Positions 9,033-18,269 of a stretch of 64,000 nt of DNA are shown here, in pieces. Below the pieces are notes generated by a model. It did not search any database and was not told the DNA's origin. It saw nothing but the letters and a program-made list of their open reading frames with translations. How positions within the stretch are numbered: the stretch's first letter is position 1; each line of letters starts with the position of its first letter. The position numbers and the translations under genes were made by a program. Source of the DNA: Fen-1135 sp963705275 (GTDB taxonomy: Bacteria > Desulfobacterota > Syntrophia > Syntrophales > UBA2185); NCBI GenBank assembly GCA_963705275.1, contig OY970063.1, positions 248,001 to 312,000 on the forward strand, written 5' to 3'.

Positions 9033-10892
9033 ATGAGCAAGAAATTAAGAATATTAATCCTTGAAGATGTTCCTACGGACGCTGAATTAATGATAGAGGA
9101 GCTTGCGGAAGCGGGCATGAACTTTGATTCAAAGCGCGTTGCCACAAAGGCGTCCTTTACCAATGCGATTGCGGATTTTTCCCCGGACATCATTCTTTCC
9201 GATTATTCACTGCCCTCTTTTGACGGTCTTGCGGCGCTGAAGATTGCGAGGGAGAGGTGTCCTGATGTGCCCTTCATTTTTGTTTCCGGGGCCTTAGGGG
9301 AGGAGATGGCTATTGATCTTCTCAAGAAGGGTGCTACGGACTATGTATTGAAGAACAGGTTATCGCGTCTGGAGCCTGCGGTATCGCGTGCCCTGCATGA
9401 GGTTGATGAGCGGCGTGAGCGTGAGCGTGCGGAGCATGCGCTGAAGGAATCTGAGGTCAGATACCGGACGATATTTGAGAATACGGGTACGGCCACTGTT
9501 ATCGTTGAGGAAGATGCGACTATAGTATTAGCGAACAGGCAGTTTGAGAGACTGACGGGTTTTTCCAGGTCAGAGATTGAGGGGAAGAAGAAATGGACTG
9601 AGTTTGTGCTTGAAGATGATCTCCCGAAGGTGAATCACCTCAAGCGCGCAGGCGGTAAGCATTCCCGGACACCGTCTGACGGCCATGAATTCCGGATTGG
9701 AGATAACTGCGGGAATACCCTCAATGTCCTGGCAAATGTGGCGGCCATACCGTCAACAAGAAGAACCGTTATGTCTCTTCTTGATATTTCAAAGCTCAAG
9801 AAGGCGGAACGCGAGAGGCGCGAGGCATCGCTCTATGCTAGAAGCCTGATTGAGGCAGGCATCGATCCTTTGATAACTATTAATGCAGAAGGTAAGATAA
9901 TGGATGTCAACAGCGCGGCTGAGGCGACGACTGGTGTGCCGCGCGCCGATCTCATCGGGAGCGACTTTGCTGATTATTTCACAGAGCCGCAAAAGGCTCA
10001 AGAAGTGTACCAGGAGGTGTTCTCAGAGGGTGTCGTTCGCGACTACACGTTGGCGATCCGGCACGTCTCCGGGCGAGTGACGGAAGTTCTGTACAATGCA
10101 TCCCTGTATCATAATGAGGCCGGAGAAATACAGGGCGTGTTAGCTGTCGCGCGCGATATTACCGACAGGGTTGAAGCCGAAAAAAAGATTTTGGCCAGCA
10201 ATGAAATGCTGAGATCGCTGACCACTGAACTCGTGATGACGGAGGAGCGCGAAAGAAGGCGCATTGCCGTAGATCTCCATGACAACATCGGGCAAACGCT
10301 GGCTCTTACAAAAATTAAGGTTGATTCTGTTCTGGGTCTGGCATCTACGGACGGACTTAGGAAGCCGCTGGTAGAGATCGGAAATATGATTGATCAGTCT
10401 ATTCAGCAAACGAGATCCCTGATGACGGACTTGAGTCCGCCGGTCCTCTATGAGCTGGGTTTGACCGCCGCAATCCAGTGGCTCTGCGAACAAATTCAGG
10501 CCCAACACAGTCTCCAGATTCTTCTCATGAATGATTTTAAGGTCCGGGGGATCGAAGAGGAAATCCAACTTCTTCTTTTCAGAGCCACCAAGGAGCTGCT
10601 CACGAATGTTGTAAAACATGCGGGAGCAAAACAAGCCCACGTGACGATTCAGGATGTCGGCAATAGAGTCCGAATCACCGTCAAAGATGACGGTATTGGT
10701 TTTGATGTATCTGGAATTGGGCAGGTAGCGAAACGTTCCGGGGGTTTTGGTCTGCTCAGTATACACGAGAGGGTAAAGTATCTTGGCGGTGTATTCGAAA
10801 TTGAGACTAAAAAGGGCAGCGGTACTCGTGTATCACTCGTGGCACCGCGAAGAAGGAAAAACAGGAAGGGGGGAATAAGAAATGACCATTAG
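9033..10892 (+). CDS. Hybrid sensor kinase REC-PAS-PAS-HisKA_3
   Basis: The 619-residue cytoplasmic kinase has a receiver domain at residues 3-125 with phosphoacceptor D57 (IILSDYSLP), two PAS domains (about 140-255 and 268-385), a HisKA_3 dimerisation helix with H416 (VDLHDNIGQTLAL), and a HATPase domain (about 505-605; DDGIGFD, GGFGLLSIHERV). There are no membrane segments. The N-terminal receiver makes it an intermediate that could itself be phosphorylated by another kinase. Its 3' end overlaps the NarL-type regulator by 11 nt, so they form a cognate pair. Signal unknown. Confidence 0.9.
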   Translation: MSKKLRILILEDVPTDAELMIEELAEAGMNFDSKRVATKASFTNAIADFSPDIILSDYSLPSFDGLAALKIARERCPDVPFIFVSGALGEEMAIDLLKKGATDYVLKNRLSRLEPAVSRALHEVDERRERERAEHALKESEVRYRTIFENTGTATVIVEEDATIVLANRQFERLTGFSRSEIEGKKKWTEFVLEDDLPKVNHLKRAGGKHSRTPSDGHEFRIGDNCGNTLNVLANVAAIPSTRRTVMSLLDISKLKKAERERREASLYARSLIEAGIDPLITINAEGKIMDVNSAAEATTGVPRADLIGSDFADYFTEPQKAQEVYQEVFSEGVVRDYTLAIRHVSGRVTEVLYNASLYHNEAGEIQGVLAVARDITDRVEAEKKILASNEMLRSLTTELVMTEERERRRIAVDLHDNIGQTLALTKIKVDSVLGLASTDGLRKPLVEIGNMIDQSIQQTRSLMTDLSPPVLYELGLTAAIQWLCEQIQAQHSLQILLMNDFKVRGIEEEIQLLLFRATKELLTNVVKHAGAKQAHVTIQDVGNRVRITVKDDGIGFDVSGIGQVAKRSGGFGLLSIHERVKYLGGVFEIETKKGSGTRVSLVAPRRRKNRKGGIRNDH

Positions 10893-11535
10893 GGTTCTTC
10901 TTGCCGATGATCACAAGATTTTTCGAGATGGCCTGCGCACCTTGATCGAAAAAGAAGATGGAATGGAAGTTGTCGCTGAAGCGGAAAACGGCAGAAAAAC
11001 GGTCAAGATTGCCGAGAAGTTGGCGCCCAACGTGGTTATCATGGACGTCACCATGCCTGATATGAACGGCATTGAGGCGACGAGAAAGATTGTGGCCTCC
11101 GCGTCCAACACGAAGGTGATTGCGTTGTCGATGCATTCGGACCGTCGTTTCGTCATCGGAATGCTGGAAGCCGGTGCATCCGGTTATCTCTTGAAGGATT
11201 GTGCTTTTGGTGAGCTTGCCAGCGCAATTCGTCAGGTCACTTCAGGAAATACCTATCTCAGCCCTAGGATCGCCGACGTTGTTGTTAAAGCGTATCTAAA
11301 CAAAGCGCCCAATTCTACTCTCACAACACGCACGGTACTTACTTCACGGGAGCGTGAGATCCTGCAACTGCTTGCAGAGGGTCTGTCAGCCAAAGAGATT
11401 GCCGCACATTTGAATCTGAGCATCAAGACTGTCGAGACACATCGACGCAATATCATGGAGAAACTAAATATTCATACCATTGCCGAGTTGACTAAATACG
11501 CCATTCGGGAAGGATTAGTCGCCCTCGAAACGTAG
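10882..11535 (+). CDS. NarL/FixJ-family response regulator
   Basis: The 217-residue regulator has a receiver domain with D55 (VVIMDVTMP) and a C-terminal LuxR-type HTH (about 149-211; LTSREREILQLLAEGLSAKE, then SIKTVETHR). The overlap with the HisKA_3 kinase gene identifies its partner. Targets cannot be read from the window. Confidence 0.93.
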   Translation: MTIRVLLADDHKIFRDGLRTLIEKEDGMEVVAEAENGRKTVKIAEKLAPNVVIMDVTMPDMNGIEATRKIVASASNTKVIALSMHSDRRFVIGMLEAGASGYLLKDCAFGELASAIRQVTSGNTYLSPRIADVVVKAYLNKAPNSTLTTRTVLTSREREILQLLAEGLSAKEIAAHLNLSIKTVETHRRNIMEKLNIHTIAELTKYAIREGLVALET

Positions 11536-11765
11536 TAACGTTATCTGCCGCCCTGTCGAGCTTCAGCCGCTGGCAGGTTCGCTACAATGACATTTTTTGC
11601 ATGACCGATCCATTTTTAGGAAAACCCTCGTGCATTCGCCCGCCCATTCAGATGAAGCGGTATAATCTATCTCGTCTCTCTATATAGAGATACGCAGAAA
11701 AAACTCTTGCAAATCAAACCGCGATGTTTTAGTAATCATCCACATTTTTATATAGGAGAGCAAAT

Positions 11766-11963
11766 ATGTCAAGAATCTGTGAAGTATGTGGGAAAAAGCC
11801 CATTGTAGGACACAACGTGAGCCATGCCAATAATAAGACAAAAAGAACTTGGTACCCCAACCTTCAAAAGTTACGTTGTGTAGATAAGAAGACGGGTGCA
11901 ATAAAACGCACAAAAGTTTGTGCAAGATGTATTCGTTCCGGTTTTATAAGAAAGGCTCTATAG
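11766..11963 (+). CDS. rpmB: 50S ribosomal protein L28
   Basis: A 65-residue basic protein matching L28: GKKPIVGHNVSHANNKTKR, then VCARCIRSGF. The CxxC near the N-terminus (CEVCG) and the second pair (CARC) give the zinc-binding C+ form. The ATG follows TAGGAGAG at a good distance. It is a single gene with non-coding flanks. Confidence 0.96.
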   Translation: MSRICEVCGKKPIVGHNVSHANNKTKRTWYPNLQKLRCVDKKTGAIKRTKVCARCIRSGFIRKAL

Positions 11964-12028
11964 GGATGTATTAAACTGAAGCTTCCCGTTGCTGCGAAGT
12001 TTGGGCATAGGAACTCTGTTTCACAGCC

Positions 12029-12340
12029 TCACCGGAGCCCGTCATTAACATCATTATCAACCTCTTTTTTGACTTTGCCTTTATTCAGAATACACGCCGC
12101 CTCGCTCACTAGATGCTTCTTGACCCATCCGTAAAACGATCTCAAGCAAATTGCCCCATCAGCTCTCACGAGGATGCACGGCTGTCCCTCTTCCGGAGAA
12201 AAGGACCGTATTGATGTTGTCAAACACTCCCCGTGTGTCAGATCACTTTTTTCGTTAATGTCTTGTCTTCCCCGATGACCATCACTGGATTTGATGACCA
12301 TGTGCATTTGATCAGGTGACGCGATCCTGCCAGCAATCAA
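12029..12340 (-). CDS. Possible small hypothetical protein
   Basis: A 103-residue frame on the minus strand fills most of the 463-bp gap between rpmB and recJ. It begins at TTG, with an internal ATG at residue 12. I recognise no family. The middle (CILVRADGAICLRSFYGWVKKHL) looks protein-like, and the tail is charged. There is no convincing ribosome-binding site for the ATG. It may be spurious. The rest of the gap shows nothing clear. Confidence 0.25.
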   Translation of the reverse strand: MIAGRIASPDQMHMVIKSSDGHRGRQDINEKSDLTHGECLTTSIRSFSPEEGQPCILVRADGAICLRSFYGWVKKHLVSEAACILNKGKVKKEVDNDVNDGLR

Positions 12341-12426
12341 TCTTCCCTTGACATGGGCACCTATCTTGATATGATCAATTAAAGATTTTCATATGTAACC
12401 GAAGGGGATCTGCGACTTCAATAACT

Positions 12427-14166
12427 ATGAAGCCAATAACTCTGCCTACAACACAGTGGCGGCTGTCAGAAGGTGATAGCGAGATACAGGATATGCTGGC
12501 GAGGGAGCTCTCGATTCACCGTATAGTCTCTCGTATACTTACCAGCCGCCGAATATTGACGCCGGACGACGCCAACAGATACCTGCATCCTTCCCTGAAT
12601 AATCTGCACAACCCTCTCCTAATGAAGGACATGCAAAAGGGTATTCAGCGGGTGATCAGGGCCATCAGCAATCGCGAAAAAATAGTAATTTACGGCGACT
12701 ATGATGCCGACGGTGTAACGTCTGTCGTTGTACTTCTGAAATTCCTCCGTGAGATCATTCATACAGTTTCATACTACATCCCTGATCGCATTAAGGAAGG
12801 ATATGGCTTAAACACCCCTGCCATTGACAGGATGAAAGCTGACGGTGTCACCCTCCTTATTACCGTCGATTGCGGCATCTCCGATCATGAGGAGATATCC
12901 TACGCCCGCGCCTACGGCATAGACACTATTATCTTGGATCACCATGAAGTCCCCCAAAGCCTTCCCGACGCCGTGGCAATAATCAACCAGAACCGTAAGG
13001 ACTCCGATTTCCCATTTAAGGATCTTGCCGCTGTGGGCATAGTTTTCAATTTTCTTATTGCTCTCAGAGGAAGACTGCGGAAGGACGGATTTTGGAAAAA
13101 CAAGAAATATCCGAATCTACGTGAATATCTCGACCTTGTTGCCCTGGGGACCATCGGCGACATATGCCCGCTTGTGGATGAGAACAGAATATTTGCGAAG
13201 ATCGGTCTCGAATTGATCACAGAGTGCAAAAGAGTGGGGTTGAAGGCTTTAAAGGAGATTTGCGGCGTCGAAAATCAGGTCATCGACACCGGGAAGGCCT
13301 CCTTCTGCTTGATTCCGAGGATCAATGCCGCGGGTCGCGTGGCATCTGCAAATGAGGCTGTCCGGCTTCTCCTAACCGAGGATATTGAGGAGGCCAGGTT
13401 AATCGCTCAAGATCTTGAGATGTGTAACCGTAAGCGACAGGCCATGGAGCGAAATATACTGAATGAGATACTCGACGAAATCGAGAGAACGATAGACCCG
13501 GAAAAAGTAAGATCTCTTGTATTTGCGTCAGATAAATGGCATCCCGGCGTCATTGGTATAGTGGCTTCAAAACTGGTCGATCGATATTGTAGGCCTACTA
13601 TTTTGATAAGCCTCAAAGACGGTATCGGCAAGGGTTCAGGAAGAAGCGTTGCCGACTTTAACATATATGAGGGCTTGAAAGAATGTGATTCTTTATTGTT
13701 ATCTTACGGAGGTCACCGGTACGCGGCTGGGATATCGATCAAGGAAGAAGACATCAAAGAATTCTCCGGCATGCTGGAGAAGGTTATCGGTAAGGAGATC
13801 GACGTCTCGGACTTTGTTTCTCAGACCAACATTGATGCCATATGTAATCTCAGCGAAATAACCCACGAACTCATATCCCAGATCGGGAAACTCGCCCCTT
13901 TCGGCAGTGGTAATCCCGAACCAGTCCTTTGCGTGAAGAATATCAATGTCGCCTCACAATCCGTAGTCGGCAACAACCACTTATGGATGCGTCTGACGGG
14001 CGATGGCATGTCCTACAATTCCATCTGGTTCAATAAGGGACATCTTATCAATTCTCTCTCGGGACCTGCAATCGATATCGCCTTCACGCCTCACATCAAT
14101 AACTGGAATGGCAGTTATGACATTCAACTCAAGATGAAGGATATGTCCCTCCCCGCCACTCAGTGA
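12427..14166 (+). CDS. recJ: Single-stranded-DNA-specific exonuclease RecJ
   Basis: A 5'-3' ssDNA exonuclease of recombination and mismatch repair. The 579-residue protein has DHH phosphoesterase motifs: DYDADG at 91-96, a VDCGISDH segment, and DHH at 171-173. The DHHA1 domain follows (INAAGR; GKGSGRSV; SYGGHRYAAGISI) and then a C-terminal OB domain. Length is typical. It is convergent with the PaaK-like gene across 26 bp. Confidence 0.96.
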   Translation: MKPITLPTTQWRLSEGDSEIQDMLARELSIHRIVSRILTSRRILTPDDANRYLHPSLNNLHNPLLMKDMQKGIQRVIRAISNREKIVIYGDYDADGVTSVVVLLKFLREIIHTVSYYIPDRIKEGYGLNTPAIDRMKADGVTLLITVDCGISDHEEISYARAYGIDTIILDHHEVPQSLPDAVAIINQNRKDSDFPFKDLAAVGIVFNFLIALRGRLRKDGFWKNKKYPNLREYLDLVALGTIGDICPLVDENRIFAKIGLELITECKRVGLKALKEICGVENQVIDTGKASFCLIPRINAAGRVASANEAVRLLLTEDIEEARLIAQDLEMCNRKRQAMERNILNEILDEIERTIDPEKVRSLVFASDKWHPGVIGIVASKLVDRYCRPTILISLKDGIGKGSGRSVADFNIYEGLKECDSLLLSYGGHRYAAGISIKEEDIKEFSGMLEKVIGKEIDVSDFVSQTNIDAICNLSEITHELISQIGKLAPFGSGNPEPVLCVKNINVASQSVVGNNHLWMRLTGDGMSYNSIWFNKGHLINSLSGPAIDIAFTPHINNWNGSYDIQLKMKDMSLPATQ

Positions 14167-14192
14167 AAAATATTTCTTGCTGCGTAATTTGC

Positions 14193-15449
14193 TTATTTCC
14201 ACTGGCGTTCGTCAATAATCAGTTTCTCATTTTCTTTCATCGTACCGGGATCCACGCATTCCACACGATCAATTGTGAGCACACATTCATCTCTGAAATA
14301 TCTGCTGAACCTCTCAGCCAAAGACGCAACATCAACCGCGGGCTCCTTGGGTTCGATCCGAACGGTTATATTATCGCCATGAGAAGTTCTGCTAATGAGC
14401 AATTGAAATTTTACCTGGCTGAATTTCTCTTTGATTCTGTTGAGCTGACTGGGAGCTATAAAAAGCCCCCTGACCTTCACCGCATCACCCACGCGGCCAT
14501 AGATACCGTCCATGCGAAGCGACGTCCTGCCGCATGGACAGGGAGATTCTATGATTCTTGAAAGATCGCCCGTACCAAACCGAAAAAGAAAAAAAATGTT
14601 ATTGAAACGAGTAACCACAACTTCACCCGGCATGCCCGGCGGCACGCCCTTGCCGGTTGCGGGATCAACAATTTCTACGAGGACTTCCTCACAGATATGC
14701 CAGCCTTGCTTTTCACTGCACTCAAAGGATACATCTCCCACTTCGGTTGCACCATACATCTGATAGGTATCAATGCCATATTCCTGCTCGAATTTTTCCC
14801 GCAGTGACTGGGAAAGTGGCTCGGCGGCAAAGCAAGCGCGCCTGACTCTGAATTCTTTTTTGAAATCATAACCCATTTCTTCTGCTTTATTTATTATGCT
14901 CATCAGAAAACTGGGAGTGCCTGTATAGGCTGTCACAGAAAGATCACGCATCAATTGCACCTGGAGTTGTGAACTCGAAGTCCCTGAAGGGACGACCGTG
15001 GCGCCGACACGCCTTAATCCCGCATGGAAAGTCAGTCCGGCAGCTACCATGTGATAGGAAAAGGCATTCAGAACTACATCAGCCCTTCCGATACCCGCTG
15101 CATAATATGCCCTAGCCCAGAGGTGATCATTCTCCGATAGGTGGGGTTCGTATACAGGACCCGGGGAAATAAAGATTCTGTCAATTTCCTGATCGCTATT
15201 ATTGAGTCCCGCAAAAGGGGGCTCCATCGTCTCAAGCTCGATTAATTTTTCCCGTGAAATGACGGGAAGCAACTGGAAATCGGCCAGTGTCTTAATATCG
15301 TCATAATGAAGTCCCAGGTTGTCAAAGATTGTTCTTATCCGGCTTGATTTCTGGTGCCCTGCCCTGAGCATCTCCAGCGTGCGCAATGTCTTCCGATGAT
15401 CCCTCTCTTCCTGAGGCATAAACTCTCTATCGTCATAATAGTCCGGCAT
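14193..15449 (-). CDS. PaaK-family (phenylacetate-CoA ligase-like) protein with altered P-loop
   Basis: The 418-residue protein resembles phenylacetate-CoA ligases of the ANL superfamily: YTGTPSFLMSI, QMYGATEVGD (A5), FRFGTGDLSRI and CPCGRTS (zinc-type loop), and GRVGDAVKVRG near the C-terminus. The ATP-binding loop SSGTTGKP expected near residue 85-95 is replaced by S-P-G-P-V-Y-E-P, so catalysis by the usual adenylation route is doubtful. It is the last gene of the importer operon, 36 bp after LivF. It could activate an imported aromatic or branched acid or serve as a non-catalytic acyl-binding protein. Confidence 0.75.
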   Translation of the reverse strand: MPDYYDDREFMPQEERDHRKTLRTLEMLRAGHQKSSRIRTIFDNLGLHYDDIKTLADFQLLPVISREKLIELETMEPPFAGLNNSDQEIDRIFISPGPVYEPHLSENDHLWARAYYAAGIGRADVVLNAFSYHMVAAGLTFHAGLRRVGATVVPSGTSSSQLQVQLMRDLSVTAYTGTPSFLMSIINKAEEMGYDFKKEFRVRRACFAAEPLSQSLREKFEQEYGIDTYQMYGATEVGDVSFECSEKQGWHICEEVLVEIVDPATGKGVPPGMPGEVVVTRFNNIFFLFRFGTGDLSRIIESPCPCGRTSLRMDGIYGRVGDAVKVRGLFIAPSQLNRIKEKFSQVKFQLLISRTSHGDNITVRIEPKEPAVDVASLAERFSRYFRDECVLTIDRVECVDPGTMKENEKLIIDERQWK

Positions 15450-15485
15450 GTTGATTCCCTCCGATGAAAGGAAGTTGTTCCCGAT

Positions 15486-16289
15486 CTAGAGCCACCTTTT
15501 TCTACGCCGATATGATTTAACGTCTTTATACGACTTTAAGGTACCTTTGGCACCCAAGCCCAAGTAGAATTCCTTTATATCGGGATTCTCGACAAGGTTC
15601 TTTGCGGCGCCTTCCATGACTATCTTCCCGTTTTCCATCACATAGCCGTAATCTGAAATTTGCAGGGCCATATTGGCATTCTGTTCCACGAGGATAATGC
15701 TTGTACCCTGTTCGTCGTTAATCTTTTTTATGATCTCAAATATTTCCCTGACAACCATGGGAGCAAGTCCAAGAGAGGGCTCATCCAAAAGCAACAGGGC
15801 AGGATGGGCCATCAACGCCCTTCCCATAACAATCATTTGAAGCTCTCCCCCGCTGCAGTATCCTGCAAGCATCTTTCTCCGTCTCGTTATGGCAGGAAAA
15901 TAATTATAGACCATTTCAAGATCCTTTTTATATGGCTTCTGCCATCTGATTGCCGTACCGACAATAAGGTTTTCTTCGACAGTCAAATATTTGAAAGGCT
16001 GGCGCCCCTCGAGAACCTGAATTATACCTTTACGCGTGATCGTCTCTGGAGCCTGATTCTGGATTGGGACTCCGTCGTACGAGATTGTCCCATCTGTCAC
16101 CCTGCCGTTTTCCGGCTTAAGCAATCCCGAGATAGCTTTCAGTGTTGTCGTCTTTCCCGCGCCGTTGCTTCCGATAAGCGACGTGATGGATTTCCTCTTG
16201 ACGACAAGAGATACTCCCTTGAGTACCTGAATTACGTCAGAATAAACCACTGAAATATTGTTAATTTCCAGAATATAGCTGTCAGTCAT
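15486..16289 (-). CDS. livF: Branched-chain-type ABC transporter ATPase (LivF)
   Basis: The 267-residue ATPase has Walker A GSNGAGKTT, signature YCSGGELQM, and Walker B LLLLDEPSLGLAP. The LivF-type end (SIILVEQNANMAL) is followed by a basic C-terminal extension of about 30 residues. It pairs with LivG further upstream and follows LivM by 11 bp. The true substrate is not necessarily an amino acid. Confidence 0.88.
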   Translation of the reverse strand: MTDSYILEINNISVVYSDVIQVLKGVSLVVKRKSITSLIGSNGAGKTTTLKAISGLLKPENGRVTDGTISYDGVPIQNQAPETITRKGIIQVLEGRQPFKYLTVEENLIVGTAIRWQKPYKKDLEMVYNYFPAITRRRKMLAGYCSGGELQMIVMGRALMAHPALLLLDEPSLGLAPMVVREIFEIIKKINDEQGTSIILVEQNANMALQISDYGYVMENGKIVMEGAAKNLVENPDIKEFYLGLGAKGTLKSYKDVKSYRRRKRWL

Positions 16290-16300
16290 TCAAGAATGCC

Positions 16301-17371
16301 TCAGTAAGCAAACGGCCATAGCCTAAAGTTGGAACGAATGATGCGCCATACCTCAGCAAGTCCCCGCGGTTCGATGAGAATAAAAAGGACTATCGCTGTC
16401 CCGAAGAAGAATTCTCTTAAGGGGGCCACGTTCAAACCGGATTCCGTAAGCACGCCCATATTCATCATAATACCGGTGAGCCAGCGCAGGATTTCATTTA
16501 AAAAGGTTATGAAGATTGCTCCATAGATCGAGCCTGAGATGCTTCCCAACCCTCCGATGATTACCATAGCTATGTATTCTACTGAAAGACCCAGCGTAAA
16601 TGGTTCAGATGTAATGCTGACCATATAATAGGCCCATAATGCACCGGCAAACCCGGCAAAAAACGAGCTAATTCCGAACGACAGAAGCTTATATCTGAAG
16701 AGGGGAATCCCCATGCCCTCTGCAGCCCTGTCATTATCGCGGATAGCAATGAAGGCCCTGCCGTACTTCGTCCGCATGAGATTTACTGCGATCCATACCA
16801 TGACGACGAGACAGCCGAATATAAGAAAAAAGAAACTTCGATCACTCTGCAATTCGATCCCGAAAACATTCGGCCGTGGTATGGTTATCCCCATAGTGCC
16901 CTTCGTCAGACTTTCCCAGTGCACCAAGACATATTCTATGATAATCTGGCCTGCCAGTGTCGCAATGGTAAGATAGAGGCCTTTGAGGCGCCCGGAGGGA
17001 ATTCCAAATGCCATGCCTACCATGGCCGAGATCAAACCGGCCATAGGGAGGTTCAGAAGAAAAGGAACGTTTGCCGACGTAGCCAGTATTGCGGCGGCAT
17101 AGGCCCCGACTCCGATGAAGGCTCCATGGCCGAGAGATATCTGCCCTGTATATCCGATAAGGATATTCAGCCCTATCGCCGCAATTGATGCTATCCCCAG
17201 CATATTCAAAACATGAAGGAAATAAGGACTGCTGATGAAAGGCACAACAGCAAAGAGCAAGAATATACCGATCCCGCACCACAGCCTGCCAAAGTCCGTT
17301 TCAAAGATGGTAATTTCCTGCTCATAGCGCTCTTTATAATTACCGCAGGCATGGAAATTAAGTTTTTTCAT
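16301..17371 (-). CDS. livM: Branched-chain-type ABC permease (LivM)
   Basis: The 356-residue hydrophobic permease has about ten membrane segments and the LivM signature GYTGQISLGHGAFIGVGAY near the N-terminal third, with the EAA-like loop (AIRDNDRAAEGMGIPLFRYK). It lies 9 bp after LivH and forms the second half of the channel. Confidence 0.9.
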   Translation of the reverse strand: MKKLNFHACGNYKERYEQEITIFETDFGRLWCGIGIFLLFAVVPFISSPYFLHVLNMLGIASIAAIGLNILIGYTGQISLGHGAFIGVGAYAAAILATSANVPFLLNLPMAGLISAMVGMAFGIPSGRLKGLYLTIATLAGQIIIEYVLVHWESLTKGTMGITIPRPNVFGIELQSDRSFFFLIFGCLVVMVWIAVNLMRTKYGRAFIAIRDNDRAAEGMGIPLFRYKLLSFGISSFFAGFAGALWAYYMVSITSEPFTLGLSVEYIAMVIIGGLGSISGSIYGAIFITFLNEILRWLTGIMMNMGVLTESGLNVAPLREFFFGTAIVLFILIEPRGLAEVWRIIRSNFRLWPFAY

Positions 17372-17380
17372 TGCTGTGGC

Positions 17381-18259
17381 TCACACCCGTTCAATTTCCG
17401 CCAGACCGAAAAGGCCATATGGCTTCACCATAAGTATTAATACAAGGATGATATAAGGCAGAACGTCACTCAGTGATGGCGAAATGTAGCCTCCGGTGAA
17501 TGTTTCGAGAAGTCCAATGATAAGGCCGCCAATAATAGCCCCGCCGATGCTGTCCAATCCGCCCAGGATAACAACGGGAAACACTTTAAGGCCGATCGCG
17601 CTGAGATCGTGAACGTTAATACCGTTTATGATGCCGAGGATTATGCCGCTCATACCGGCTACAAGTGCCGCAATGGCCCAGGACAATGCAAAGACCTTCT
17701 GAACGTGAACACCCAGTGAGAGAGCTGCTTTTTGATTGTCGGCGACGGATCTCATAAATATCCCATGCGATGAATACTTAAAGAACAGTCCGAACAGTAT
17801 AAGGAATATTATCCCGATAATCAGGGCTGCCGTATAAGCCGGCGGTATGTTAATCACATCCCACTGAACACCGAGGAATTCTGGCAGGAAATCGGGATAG
17901 TTCTGCAGATTTCCTCCCCACACAAGAAGCATGAGGCCTTTAAACATCGACGCCAGTCCCACAGTCAGCATAATTACGTATATCAGGGGCTCGCCGATAA
18001 GGGGACGCAGGAAGAATCGCTCTATAAAGAAACCCAAGACGAAACAGCATACAAGGGTTACAATAAATGCGGCGACTATCGGCAATTTAACCCATGTTAC
18101 CATGGCGAGGAAAAAAAAGGCGCCCAGAGCAAGCAGTTCTCCATGCGCGAAATTGAGAACACTGGAGGATTTGAAAATCATGACAAAACCCATGGCGGAC
18201 AGACCATAGAGAAACCCTATACTTATACCGTTTATGAAGAGTTGAAGAAAAAAATTCAT
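17381..18259 (-). CDS. livH: Branched-chain-type ABC permease (LivH)
   Basis: The 292-residue inner-membrane permease has the LivH N-terminus (GLSAMGFVMIFKSSSVLNFAHGE) and the conserved loop SVADNQKAALSLGVHV. It lies between the acyl-CoA ligase (10 bp) and LivM (9 bp) in one transcription unit. Confidence 0.9.
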   Translation of the reverse strand: MNFFLQLFINGISIGFLYGLSAMGFVMIFKSSSVLNFAHGELLALGAFFFLAMVTWVKLPIVAAFIVTLVCCFVLGFFIERFFLRPLIGEPLIYVIMLTVGLASMFKGLMLLVWGGNLQNYPDFLPEFLGVQWDVINIPPAYTAALIIGIIFLILFGLFFKYSSHGIFMRSVADNQKAALSLGVHVQKVFALSWAIAALVAGMSGIILGIINGINVHDLSAIGLKVFPVVILGGLDSIGGAIIGGLIIGLLETFTGGYISPSLSDVLPYIILVLILMVKPYGLFGLAEIERV

Positions 18260-18269
18260 ATACTATCCT

